Shown: piece by piece, positions 1 to 8,285 of the stretch
Position numbering within the stretch: position 1 is the first letter of the stretch
How the letters are laid out: each line of letters begins with the position of its first letter
DNA from: Planctomycetaceae bacterium
GTDB lineage: Bacteria > Planctomycetota > Planctomycetia > Pirellulales > Pirellulaceae
DNA length: 51,469 nucleotides
NCBI GenBank assembly: GCA_007694185.1
Contig: RECD01000091.1
Coordinates: 1-51,469 of the forward strand
Reading direction: 5' to 3'
Notes under the pieces: model-generated
The model's database searches: none
Told to the model about the DNA's origin: nothing
Seen by the model: only the letters and a program-made list of their open reading frames with translations
Translations under genes and position numbers: made by a program

Positions 1-40
1 CGTAGGGTTGGACGGCTGCACGTAGGGTTGGACGGCTGCC
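1..40. repeat. 20-bp direct tandem repeat, two copies
   Basis: The window opens with two adjacent copies of a 20-bp unit beginning CGTAGGGTTGGACGGCTGC and differing only in the last base. The array is cut by the window edge, so its true copy number is unknown. It lies just beyond the stop of the minus-strand zinc-ribbon gene, in its 3' flank. No function can be read from it. Confidence 0.7.
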
Positions 41-71
41 AGTGGCGTTCAAGTCGGCGCCGGCGTCCGAA

Positions 72-749
72 TCACCACCACAGCAGCACGCCCAACAGGG
101 CGAGCAGGCAGACGCAGGTGAGTCCCAAGCCGATAACCCAAACCGACCGCTTGCGGACGCGTTCGCGTCGCTGCTTGCCGATCGTCGCCCCGCCATGCAG
201 TTGTGGGGTTGGCTCGATCGGGTCGGCAGTTGGGGGTGTGGGTGACTCCGAGGCGGTCGGGCCGCTGGGCCGAGCCGCGGCCGGTTCGGGAGCCGCTTTC
301 GGCGTTGCCAATTCCGGGAAGACGTCACCGGCGATCCGCCAATCCGGCCAATCGCTTCGCCATACGAGCGTGTTGTGGGTGATCCGATGCTCGGCCACCC
401 AGGCCTCGATCAGCGATTCATCAGCCGGTCCGTAAGGCTCATTGCTGGAAGGCCGATGGACGAACCACTGCAGCGGTTCGGGCGGAGACGCCGGGTTCGA
501 AACGGCCGCGCCTTGGGTGGCGTCTGATCGGGGAGCAACCGTGGCGGCATCCGTTGGCATCGCTTCGCTAAGGCTGGTCGTTGTCGGCGCCGCGTGGGAT
601 TCGGCCTCGACGGGCAACGAGGTTTCCGCGTCCCGCAGCGGGATTTGGAAACGTTGTTGGCAGCCGGGACAACGGCCGATTTTTCCGGCGAGTTCGGCCT
701 TGATGTGGAGGGGGCGGCCACAGAGGTGGCATGCGAATCGGATTCCCAT
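72..749 (-). CDS. Zinc-ribbon, GYF_2 (DUF4339) domain membrane-anchored protein
   Basis: Protein of 225 residues. Residues 1-35 form a zinc ribbon with two Cys pairs (C7/C10 and C27/C30) of the kind common at the N-terminus of planctomycete proteins. A Ser/Thr/Ala/Pro-rich linker follows. Residues about 91-147 match the GYF_2 pattern (W-F-V then Y-G-P near the start, then a W-rich segment), usually a peptide-binding module. A basic stretch (KQRRERVRKR) precedes one C-terminal membrane helix (about 204-225), so the protein is probably tail-anchored with its domains in the cytoplasm. It lies 51 bp downstream of the cytochrome c'-like gene on the same strand and may be cotranscribed with it. The exact role is unknown. 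Confidence 0.8.
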   Translation of the reverse strand: MGIRFACHLCGRPLHIKAELAGKIGRCPGCQQRFQIPLRDAETSLPVEAESHAAPTTTSLSEAMPTDAATVAPRSDATQGAAVSNPASPPEPLQWFVHRPSSNEPYGPADESLIEAWVAEHRITHNTLVWRSDWPDWRIAGDVFPELATPKAAPEPAAARPSGPTASESPTPPTADPIEPTPQLHGGATIGKQRRERVRKRSVWVIGLGLTCVCLLALLGVLLWW

Positions 750-800
750 GAGCGGAGCGGATCGGCGGTTGGCGTGAAACGGGCGACGAACAACAGCCGT

Positions 801-1784
801 CTAGCGATAGTTCTCGTGGCACTTGTTGCAAGACTGCTGGATAGCGGCGACCGCCCGTCCGACAGCGGTCGGGTCGCCCTGGTCGAGCGCCAAAGAAACG
901 CCGCGACTGGCTTCAATCAGCTCATCGCAGAGTTCCGCGTAATCGGCGTCGTCGGCATCCGTCAGCCCCTCAGTGCGAAGGACTTGGGCGACGATCGCCA
1001 TCACTTCCGCGGACCTGCGCAACGCGTCCTCTTCGGCCTGAACCGTTTCGGCATTACGCGAACCTTCTTTAAGCGGTCCTTCGAGAAGTTGTTCCGCGTA
1101 CTGCATCAGCGGGACGCGGTCGGCGATCATCGACCAATCGTTTTCCGCTTCCGCTTGACGACTCGCCAGCCCACTTCCGGACACCAGGTCCTCCAGGTCG
1201 GCACGCCGCAATTTCGTCTCGTTGAAAACCTGCAAAGATCCGGACTTGCAGTTGGCTGCGGAGCGGGCGAGCAGATCGCGGGCGGCGGCCGCATCCTTTT
1301 TCCAGCGGACCTCCCCTTCGTGTTCGACGATCACCGCGAACAGCGTGGCCAGCGTCGTCAGGTGCAACCTGGCCCGTTGGTAGTCGCCGCCCTTGAACGC
1401 CGCCGGGGTGCTGACCGCCCCATCGAACTCGAGCCGCACGCGCTTGATCTCGTCTTCCAGCGAAGCGGGTGAGATCAGCTTCGTGAACAGGCTGGCCCCT
1501 CCATCACCGACGCTCGGCGCGGACGCCGCGGCTGTAGAGCCAGCCGTGGGACTGCCGGCGACCCTGGACGGGGCCGACGTCGCCTGACCCAAACGGGGGC
1601 GTTCGCCGCGGATCGCTTCGTCGACCGAATCGAAAAAAGTGCCGCGAAACCGGTCTTTAGCGATCGTTGGGGGTTTCGCCCGACGTTCGCTCGCCAGGGC
1701 GGCTAGCGAACCGACCAGCGACACGGTCAGGCAGATCAATCCGAGGACTCGGACGATGCGCCAAGCGGGGATCGGTGAGTGCAT
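801..1784 (-). CDS. Exported cytochrome c'-like protein (C-terminal CxxCH)
   Basis: Protein of 327 residues with a signal peptide (hydrophobic residues about 10-30 ending in an A-x-A-type site near LAALAS). The only obvious cofactor motif is a C-terminal CNKCH followed by E-N-Y-R, preceded by a helical segment. This resembles the C-terminal haem-binding helix of cytochrome c' family proteins, so covalent haem attachment in the periplasm is expected. The middle is helical with low-complexity Ala/Ser/Gly stretches. The start has a GGAG seven bases upstream. The first roughly 125 residues and about 95 bp of upstream DNA closely resemble the next gene upstream (1907-2701), which indicates a partial duplication. 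A redox or sensor role is inference. Confidence 0.75.
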   Translation of the reverse strand: MHSPIPAWRIVRVLGLICLTVSLVGSLAALASERRAKPPTIAKDRFRGTFFDSVDEAIRGERPRLGQATSAPSRVAGSPTAGSTAAASAPSVGDGGASLFTKLISPASLEDEIKRVRLEFDGAVSTPAAFKGGDYQRARLHLTTLATLFAVIVEHEGEVRWKKDAAAARDLLARSAANCKSGSLQVFNETKLRRADLEDLVSGSGLASRQAEAENDWSMIADRVPLMQYAEQLLEGPLKEGSRNAETVQAEEDALRRSAEVMAIVAQVLRTEGLTDADDADYAELCDELIEASRGVSLALDQGDPTAVGRAVAAIQQSCNKCHENYR

Positions 1785-1906
1785 GACAAGGCTCCAGACA
1801 AAGGCAAATCGTGCTTGCCATCATACGTCGAGAGCTCGGGCGGGTACAGCAACGGCAGCCTTGCTCGGAGACCGATCGTGGGGAGGCTCGGTGGCGGACG
1901 CCGATA

Positions 1907-2701
1907 TCAGCTGTCCGCATCGGTCGAGGCGATCGGCTCCAGGCTGGGCGGCGTGTCAGGCTCGACGTCACCGATCGTGTGGAAGTGGTTGTGGTCGACA
2001 TAGATCACTTTGATCACCTCCTTGTCATCCGCGGAGCGATGGATCGTGCACTTGTAGTGTGCGTGATGCAATTGGGCGGGGCCGATCAGCGAGTAGAAGC
2101 GGGGCGGATCGACGTATTCGACGATCTTTTCCTTGACGATGTGAACGTTGTTGCGTTGCTTTTCCCGCACGAAGGGAACGCCGCCCCGCACCGGTTGGGC
2201 CCGTTCCAAGGCTCGCATGATTTCGTCGTCACTCGGCGGATCGATCGCCACGGGGGGACCACCTTCGGTCGTCGGTCCGAGGATCGGCACAGGGGCATAC
2301 AGTTCGTGATGCCAGTGCTTTTCTTCCGGACGATGCTGCGGCGACGGGCTGGCCGGCATCGGGAGGCACTCGGTGCAGAACGACTCGCCGGGCTTGAGCT
2401 CAATACGCTGGATTTCGTCTTCCGACGAACCGGGTGAGATCAGCTTGGTGGAGTGGTTGGCTTCCACGCACGTGACACCCGCTGCGGACGGGGTCGACGT
2501 CGCCTGGCTTATGCAAGGGCAATCGCCTCGGGCCACTCTGTCCGCCGAATCAACCAAAGTGCCGCGAACATGATCATCGGGAAACGCAGGCTTCGCCCGG
2601 CGTTCGTTCGCTAACACGGCCAGCGAGCCGACCAGCGTCGCGGTCAGGCAGACCAGTCCGACGACTCGGATCGAATTCCCAACGGGGATCGATGAGTGCA
2701 T
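1907..2701 (-). CDS. Chimeric exported protein: N-part of the cytochrome c'-like gene joined to the body of the His-rich lipoprotein
   Basis: Protein of 264 residues with two visible origins. Residues 1 to about 105 (start MHSSIP, signal peptide, ERRAKP, RGT, QATS.PS, TKLISP, EDEI) align with the N-terminus of the gene at 801-1784. From the Cys-Leu-Pro motif near residue 113 to the end, it aligns with the lipoprotein at 3801-4391: HRPEEK, VPILGPTT, DPPSDDEIMRALERA, EKQRNNV, LIGPAQLHHAHYKCTI, YVDHNHFH, GDVEP. The Cys that is the lipobox cysteine in the parent is now internal, so the product should be a soluble Sec-exported protein. It has a short internal deletion relative to the parent (around the HRSADDKEV segment) and reads through the parental stop, adding about 10 residues. 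GGAG lies seven bases before the ATG. Function is unknown. Confidence 0.8.
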   Translation of the reverse strand: MHSSIPVGNSIRVVGLVCLTATLVGSLAVLANERRAKPAFPDDHVRGTLVDSADRVARGDCPCISQATSTPSAAGVTCVEANHSTKLISPGSSEDEIQRIELKPGESFCTECLPMPASPSPQHRPEEKHWHHELYAPVPILGPTTEGGPPVAIDPPSDDEIMRALERAQPVRGGVPFVREKQRNNVHIVKEKIVEYVDPPRFYSLIGPAQLHHAHYKCTIHRSADDKEVIKVIYVDHNHFHTIGDVEPDTPPSLEPIASTDADS

Positions 2702-2855
2702 GAGAAAGCTCCAGGCAGAGAGAAATTGTCTCAGCTATCTCTCGTAATGCGTCCGAGCGGGTATTGCAAGGGCAATCGGGGCTGATTGCGGCGCGCGGCA
2801 CGAGACACGCCCGTTGGCCGAGGCGGATTCGAATCGTCTGCCCGAAACCGAAGCT

Positions 2856-3770
2856 TCACGCGTCGTCCGTTGACGATCGCCAGCGGCGGCTGAATCCGCC
2901 GTTGACGGCCAGTGTCTGGCCCGTGATGAACTCGCTCTCGGGGCTGGCCAAGAAGCGGACCGCAGCGGCGACATCCTGGGGGGTTCCCCAGCGGGCCATC
3001 AAGGCTTGGCCGCGGGCGCGGCGATCCCAGTAATCGCTCGTCGCTTCGCCCCAAGCGGTGCGGATCCACCCCGGGGCGACCGTGTTCACCCGGATTTGGG
3101 GAGCCACGCTTTGGGCGAGCGATTTCGCGAAGGCTTCCACGGCAGCTTTGACCGGGCCGAACATCTGGCCGGCATCTCCCTCCATCCCTTCGGTCGCCTG
3201 ATCCCAACCGATCAGGATCAGGCTCGGCGGCGAACCGATCGGCGGGTTTTGTTGCCAGCGACGGATCAATTCCCGCGAGACGGCGATCGTCCCGACGAGA
3301 TCGACGTCGATCAGTCGTTGTAATTTTTGATCGAAATCGAGGTCGGCGGCTGCGCCGGTCAGCACATCGGCGCCGGCGACGTGAACCCAGACGTCCGGGG
3401 TGCCGACAGCCGTGAAGGCGTCTTCGACCAGTCCGCGACAACCGGCGGAAGAACCGCAGTCGGCCTGTAGAGAGATCGGTCGGCAGCCCCGCTGGAGGAC
3501 CAAGTGTGCGGTCTGTTCGGCGGCCGCGACGTTGACGGCGTGTTGCAACACCAGCGAGTGCATCCCGGCCGCCGCCAGCGTGACGGCGACTTGGCGGCCG
3601 ATTCCACCGGAAGCTCCGGTGACCACGCCCGACAGGCCGGCTAGCGACGTGTCGACATGAGCGTGGGAATCGTGCCGAAAATCACGTTGAGGATCGTTGG
3701 CGGCCATCGGTGACGAATCGGTGGGGCGATAGGGAATATCGCGACCGGATTCGTAGGCGGCCGCCGACAT
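2856..3770 (-). CDS. Short-chain dehydrogenase/reductase fold protein lacking the catalytic Ser and Tyr
   Basis: SDR of the FabG-like classical type. The cofactor-binding TGASGGIG is at residues 51-58, an N-A-G-like position reads V-A-G-A-D, and the C-terminus has the usual VNTVAPGWI, a GTP-like segment and ITGQTLAVNGG. The YxxxK active site reads FGPVK (Phe204, Lys208), and no Ser sits about 13 residues upstream, where the sequence is I-G-W-D-Q. Two members of the catalytic tetrad are therefore replaced, so normal oxidoreductase activity is doubtful. A cofactor-binding or altered role is possible. The first 20-30 residues overlap the duplicated flank of the preceding gene, and translation may instead start at the internal Met22 (MAAND). 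It lies 30 bp after the lipoprotein gene. Confidence 0.8.
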   Translation of the reverse strand: MSAAAYESGRDIPYRPTDSSPMAANDPQRDFRHDSHAHVDTSLAGLSGVVTGASGGIGRQVAVTLAAAGMHSLVLQHAVNVAAAEQTAHLVLQRGCRPISLQADCGSSAGCRGLVEDAFTAVGTPDVWVHVAGADVLTGAAADLDFDQKLQRLIDVDLVGTIAVSRELIRRWQQNPPIGSPPSLILIGWDQATEGMEGDAGQMFGPVKAAVEAFAKSLAQSVAPQIRVNTVAPGWIRTAWGEATSDYWDRRARGQALMARWGTPQDVAAAVRFLASPESEFITGQTLAVNGGFSRRWRSSTDDA

Positions 3771-3800
3771 CAGCGGTCCGCCTTGGCCGGGGGCGATCGG

Positions 3801-4391
3801 TTACAGGTTGGGCGTCGTGTAAGGCTCGACGTCACCGACCATGTGGAAGTGGTTGTGGTCGACGTAGATCACTTCGATCACCTCCATGTCATCCAGCGAG
3901 TGCGGGATGGGGTAACCGACGATCGTCCGTTCGCTGCAATAGATCGTGCACTTGTAGTGTGCGTGATGCAATTGGGCGGGGCCGATCAGCGGGTAGAAGC
4001 GGGGCGGATCGATGTAGTCGGCGATCTTTTCCTTCAGGATGCGAACGTTGTTACGCTGCTTCTCCCACAGGAAGGGAACGCCGCCCTGCACCGGTCGGGC
4101 CCGCTCCAGGGCTCGCATGATCTCGTCGTCGCTCGGCGGATCGAGCGCCACGGCGGGGCCGCCGGCGGTCGTCGGTCCGAGGATCGGCACGCGGTCGTAC
4201 CGCTCGTGGTTCCAAAACTTTTCTTCCGGTCGGTGCTGCTGTAGCGGGCTGACCGGAATCGGGAGGCAACCGGTGCTGACAACCATCGTCATGGCGAGCA
4301 AACCGAGTGCGGTCGGCTGGGCCCACAGGGCCCCGGAGGTCAAACGTGACATGACATTCATCTCTTGACGGTTCAACAGTTTACCGGTCAT
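3801..4391 (-). CDS. His-rich lipoprotein of unknown function
   Basis: Protein of 196 residues. A hydrophobic segment (about residues 25-42) ends in the lipobox V-S-T-G-C, so a lipid-anchored exported protein is expected. The mature part carries a conserved block also present in the chimeric gene at 1907-2701, ending in two His-rich stretches, LHHAHYKCTI and VDHNHFH, that could bind metal. No known family is recognised. The start at 4391 is supported by GAGGGTGA eight bases upstream. Met11 and Met14 are alternatives with poorer ribosome sites. The stop codon TAA corresponds to a Glu codon (GAG) in the chimeric paralogue. Confidence 0.75.
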   Translation of the reverse strand: MTGKLLNRQEMNVMSRLTSGALWAQPTALGLLAMTMVVSTGCLPIPVSPLQQHRPEEKFWNHERYDRVPILGPTTAGGPAVALDPPSDDEIMRALERARPVQGGVPFLWEKQRNNVRILKEKIADYIDPPRFYPLIGPAQLHHAHYKCTIYCSERTIVGYPIPHSLDDMEVIEVIYVDHNHFHMVGDVEPYTTPNL

Positions 4392-4623
4392 GGCGTCACC
4401 CTCGAACGGATGACTCTAGCTTTCTTTATCGTGTCAATCTGTAACGATCTTGCGGATAAGTTCGGTTTTCTCAGCAAATCGTTTGGTAACGGGCAGCTCG
4501 TCGTCGGAAGCGCGGCAGCATGACGGCCGAAGACTGCCGCTAGCCGCCACCGGACGCCGCCGAGCCGCCGTCGACGGGCTTGGGCCGGCACGGTCGGCCG
4601 ATACTCGCCGCTTCGCCGGCAAC

Positions 4624-4662
4624 AAAAAACCCGCCGGCGAGCCATGTTGGCAGGCCGGCGGG
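4624..4662 (-). terminator. Rho-independent terminator of the BON-domain gene
   Basis: Read on the minus strand, a perfect 9-bp stem (CCCGCCGGC / GCCGGCGGG, loop about 15 nt) is followed directly by a run of six T. This is the canonical intrinsic-terminator layout. It lies about 120 bp after the stop of the BON-domain gene and before the lipoprotein gene. The remainder of the 4392-4779 gap shows no credible coding sequence. Confidence 0.8.
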
Positions 4663-4735
4663 CAGGGCGATCGGGTTGAGCGATCGGTCACAAAGATCGA
4701 TTCCAAGGGTCATCCCATTGATGACTCCTCGCCCT

Positions 4736-4762
4736 GGGTCGCCGCCCGCAAGACGGCGACCC
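4736..4762. other. Perfect 9-bp inverted repeat just downstream of the BON gene
   Basis: GGGTCGCCG and CGGCGACCC are separated by nine bases and lie 18 bp beyond the BON-gene stop. On the plus strand the stem is followed by GGTTTTCTCG. On the minus strand no T run follows. It may be a 3'-end stabilising hairpin upstream of the true terminator at 4624-4662. Confidence 0.5.
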
Positions 4763-4779
4763 GGTTTTCTCGTCGCGGA

Positions 4780-5991
4780 CTACCGATCGGTGAAGTCCAG
4801 GAACCACCAACCGTCATCCCATTCGAGGCTGACCTTCCGCCATCCCAAGGGAACTTGAGGATAGGGATAGAAGGGGCCGATGTAGGGAAACGCCGAAGGG
4901 CTGTACTGCTGCGGGTAGCTGACTGCCGCGTAGTTCGGATACGACGCGTAGCCGGGCCAAGCGTAGTTCGGCAAGTACGGCTGTTCGTACCGCGGTCCGG
5001 CACCCGCTCCGGCGTACGGGGCCATCGGGACGGGGTGTCCCGAAAAACCTTGTGCCGGCATGCCCATGCTGACCGGTTGGGTCGGCATGGCCTGGTTCAT
5101 CTGGTACGGCGCGGTTTGCGCGGGCGCCCCGGGCATCCGGGTCGACGCGGTGCGGGCGGGAACGCCCGGACGCGATGCGGCGGCCTGGTTGGACGGCGAG
5201 TTCAACCCAAACCCGTCGTCCGAAGGCAATGCCATCGGCAGCGGTTCCAGGCTCTGCGCCGGTTGTCCCGCGGTCGCCACGTTGACGACCGTGATTTCCT
5301 CGACGACATCGAACACGCCGGACGTATCACGAACCAAGTCGACGATCATCTCGCGTTGCTGGTCGGAACTGGCACGGCCGTTCAAGTATACCACCCCGTC
5401 ACGGGTGTTCACGTCGACGCCGAAGCCCCGCAGCTTACCTTGACGCTGAGCGGCGCCGAGCGTTGCCACGACAGCCGACGTCACCTCGGCATCCGCCGAG
5501 TTGCCGGTTTCGGTGTCGGTCGCGGTGGCTTGACGGACTGACCGCCCCGCCACGCCCTGGCCGTTCGCGCCGATCACCACCGGACGGGTGGTAGCGACGC
5601 TCGGTTGACGGGCGTTCAGAGCCTGCCGCATCGAAAAGCTGTCATCCCCGCTCGGGACGAGGCCATCGGCCTTCTGAGCCGCAGCCGGGCCGGCGGGATT
5701 AGCCGCTTGGCGGACTTCGATTTCGTCCACCACGCTGAGCACACCTTCGACGCCTTCGGCGGCCGACAACACGTGCGACTTCTGGGATGGCACCGCGACG
5801 CTACCGCGCAGCAGCACCACACCATCGTTGACTTTCAGATCGAGCGTGAAGTCCTTCAGCGAACCGGAGTCGCGGTGAACCTTCAGCTTCCCGATAATGG
5901 TTTGGGCGATCTCGCGATCCCCGGCTTGAGCGCCCACGGGCGCCCCGGCCGCAATCAACAAGATCGCAGCCGTATAACACAAACGTCTCAT
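4780..5991 (-). CDS. Exported protein with two BON domains and a Pro/Tyr-rich tail
   Basis: Translation from 5991 gives 403 residues. The ATG has AGGAGG six bases upstream, which is far better than the upstream Met at 6045. Residues 1-23 are a signal peptide. Residues about 25-93 and 168-240 are two BON domains, each with the DGVV.L.G core and a final V.DEIEV or VVEEITV strand. BON modules are periplasmic or outer-membrane phospholipid-binding modules. The last 150 residues are rich in Pro, Met, Ala and Tyr (many YP and PYP) and end in a Trp-rich segment (WDDGWWFLDF). The gene is monocistronic, with a strong terminator at 4624-4662. A cell-envelope stress or maintenance role is inferred. Confidence 0.85.
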   Translation of the reverse strand: MRRLCYTAAILLIAAGAPVGAQAGDREIAQTIIGKLKVHRDSGSLKDFTLDLKVNDGVVLLRGSVAVPSQKSHVLSAAEGVEGVLSVVDEIEVRQAANPAGPAAAQKADGLVPSGDDSFSMRQALNARQPSVATTRPVVIGANGQGVAGRSVRQATATDTETGNSADAEVTSAVVATLGAAQRQGKLRGFGVDVNTRDGVVYLNGRASSDQQREMIVDLVRDTSGVFDVVEEITVVNVATAGQPAQSLEPLPMALPSDDGFGLNSPSNQAAASRPGVPARTASTRMPGAPAQTAPYQMNQAMPTQPVSMGMPAQGFSGHPVPMAPYAGAGAGPRYEQPYLPNYAWPGYASYPNYAAVSYPQQYSPSAFPYIGPFYPYPQVPLGWRKVSLEWDDGWWFLDFTDR

Positions 5992-6247
5992 GGAGAGCCT
6001 CCTGCAATCCTCAACCCAAGATCTGCCGTGATGCGAAACGCACACCCAGTCCGTTCGCGCAGCGGTTTTTGATTGTTTCGGCCGAATCGACGTCGCGATG
6101 GTAGGTTTTTTCCGATTTTAGCGGTTTCCCCCCAAACGCCACGACGACTCACGGCGGCCGCCTCCGGTCGGGTGACCGAAGACGTGGCCGCGAATCGCCT
6201 CAAAAAAACGGCAGAAACAGCATTGCCGGCAGATCACAGGTGGAGAG

Positions 6248-6454
6248 CTAGGCGGCGCGACGGGCGTCGATTTGGCCCAACAGCTCCAGGGCCTCGATCG
6301 CCCCTTCGAGCGACCCGAGTTGGACCACGAGTTGCTGGATGACGCCCGCCTGGGACTCATCCGCCTCGATCCCCAATTCTTCGAGAAGTTCGACCAATTC
6401 GGGCTTGCTCATGCCGGAAATCAATTGTTCCGGGGCGGGGGTGCGTTCTTCCAT
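6248..6454 (-). CDS. Small acidic helical protein of unknown function
   Basis: Protein of 68 residues, Glu/Leu-rich and predicted all-helical, with an S-K-P-E-L-V-E-L-L-E segment resembling a SAP or Rho-N-like short helix pair. GGAG lies nine bases before the ATG. There is no signal peptide or membrane segment. Flanking gaps of about 250 bp on both sides suggest its own transcript. No function is recognised. The short size limits certainty, but codon use and start context support a real gene. Confidence 0.6.
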   Translation of the reverse strand: MEERTPAPEQLISGMSKPELVELLEELGIEADESQAGVIQQLVVQLGSLEGAIEALELLGQIDARRAA

Positions 6455-6713
6455 GAACGTTTACTCCAGTTGGAAAGGTAAAAAGTGGCGAGGCCTGAGG
6501 GGAAACCGCTGCCGCCGAGCCCTGTGTCGCTGATCGGCGACTTTGCCAGGCGATCGGGCTCGGCGAGCGGGTCGGCCGTTCCGAGCCGGTGACCCGTGAG
6601 AAACGGAGTTCCCCCGCGCGGACTTTACCATCCTCGGCGGGCTTCGCGAAACGTCGATCTTGCCATAAACTCAGGCCGAAACGGATGGTCCTGAAAATCG
6701 TAACTTTCGAAAA

Positions 6714-8204
6714 ATGACGGTGAAAATGATGAGTGGCGACTGCGATTTCGGTCTGATCGGCTTGGCGGTGATGGGCGAAAATTTGGCCCTGAATGTCGAA
6801 AGCCGCGGTTACAAGGTCGCCGTTTTCAACCGCACGACATCCAAAGTCGATGATTTGATCGCCGGACGCGCGAAAGGGAAAAATTTTGTCGGCTGCCATT
6901 CCATCGAAGATTTTGTGGCAGCGGTCAAGCGTCCCCGGAAGCTGATGATGCTCGTCCAGGCCGGTCCCGCCGTCGACATGCTGATCGACCAGTTGATCCC
7001 GCTGTGCGAGCCGGGCGACATCCTGATCGATGGCGGGAACACCCACTACCTCGATACCGAGCGGCGCACCCAAAAGGTCGAAGAGGCGGGTTTGCTGTAC
7101 TGCGGGTGTGGCGTTTCCGGCGGCGAAGAAGGGGCGTTGAAGGGCCCCAGCCTGATGCCCGGCGGCAGCCGCGAATCGTGGGCGGAAATCAAGGAGATGT
7201 TCCAAGCGATCGCGGCGAAAGTAGGTCCCAACGACGACATCCCCTGCTGCGAGTGGGTCGGGCCGCGCGGCGCCGGGCACTACGTCAAGATGGTTCACAA
7301 CGGGATCGAGTACGGCGACATGCAGTTGATCTGCGAGGCGTACCACCTGCTGCATGAGGTCGGTGGGCTGGACAATGACGAACTGTACGAGGTTTTCGCC
7401 GAGTGGAATCGGGGCGACTTGCAGAGCTACCTGATCGAGATCACCCGCGACATCTTCAGCGTCCGCGACGACCAAGGGGGCGATCAGTTCTTGGTCGACC
7501 AGATCCTCGATGTCGCCGGGGCGAAAGGAACCGGTAAGTGGATGAGCCAATTGGCACTCGACCTGGGTGTCCCCAGCACGCTGGTGACGACCGCCGTGTT
7601 CGCCCGCGGGCTGTCGGCACAAAAGGACGCTCGGGTCCGTGCCAGCCAGGTGCTGTCCGGCCCGAAAGCGGAAGACAACGCGGCCTGGCGGGATTTGTGC
7701 AGCAAATTGGTGGGTGACAAGGCGATGTTCGTCGAAGCCGTTCGGCAGGCGCTCTACGCGTCGAAGATCGTCAGCTATGCCCAGGGCTTCGTGCAGTTGC
7801 AAGCCGCCTCTGCGGAACACGATTGGGGCCTCGATTACGGCCAGAACGCGTTGCTTTGGCGGGGTGGGTGCATCATTCGCGCCAAGTTCCTCGACCGGAT
7901 CAAGGAGGCGTTCGACGAATCGCCCGATCTGGAAAATTTGATGCTCTACCCGTTCTTCAACTCGGCCCTCGATGCGGCCCAGCCCGCTTGGCGGGCGGTC
8001 ATCGCCACCGCTTCGTTGATGGGAATCCCCGTCCCGGCCTTTACGGTCGCATTAAACTACTACGATGGTTATCGTGCGGCGCGGCTCCCGGCGAACCTGT
8101 TGCAGGCCCAACGGGATTACTTCGGGGCGCACACCTACCGGCGGACCGATCGCGACGGGACGTTCCACAGTGAATGGTTGGATCTGCGGAAGGAACCGTC
8201 GTGA
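6714..8204 (+). CDS. gnd: 6-phosphogluconate dehydrogenase, decarboxylating
   Basis: Oxidises and decarboxylates 6-phosphogluconate to ribulose 5-phosphate with NADP+ in the oxidative pentose phosphate pathway (cytoplasm). The N-terminal Rossmann domain shows GLIGLAVMGENL (about 13-24), with an N-R-T at the end of strand 2, as in NADP-dependent members. Substrate-site signatures are VSGGEEGA and the active-site block KMVHNGIEYGDMQ. The helical C-terminal domain is complete through the typical NYYDGYR and QAQRDYFGAH. Length (496) is normal for the long-chain family. The start may instead be the Met-Met at 6726/6729, which follows GGTGAAA. It stands alone on the plus strand. Confidence 0.95.
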   Translation: MTVKMMSGDCDFGLIGLAVMGENLALNVESRGYKVAVFNRTTSKVDDLIAGRAKGKNFVGCHSIEDFVAAVKRPRKLMMLVQAGPAVDMLIDQLIPLCEPGDILIDGGNTHYLDTERRTQKVEEAGLLYCGCGVSGGEEGALKGPSLMPGGSRESWAEIKEMFQAIAAKVGPNDDIPCCEWVGPRGAGHYVKMVHNGIEYGDMQLICEAYHLLHEVGGLDNDELYEVFAEWNRGDLQSYLIEITRDIFSVRDDQGGDQFLVDQILDVAGAKGTGKWMSQLALDLGVPSTLVTTAVFARGLSAQKDARVRASQVLSGPKAEDNAAWRDLCSKLVGDKAMFVEAVRQALYASKIVSYAQGFVQLQAASAEHDWGLDYGQNALLWRGGCIIRAKFLDRIKEAFDESPDLENLMLYPFFNSALDAAQPAWRAVIATASLMGIPVPAFTVALNYYDGYRAARLPANLLQAQRDYFGAHTYRRTDRDGTFHSEWLDLRKEPS

Positions 8205-8285
8205 TGCCTGGCCGTTGACGCTCGTTCGCCAGCCGCATTTGTTCTGCCGACTCGACAGCCGCCTCCGCAACACGAAGGGCTTCCT

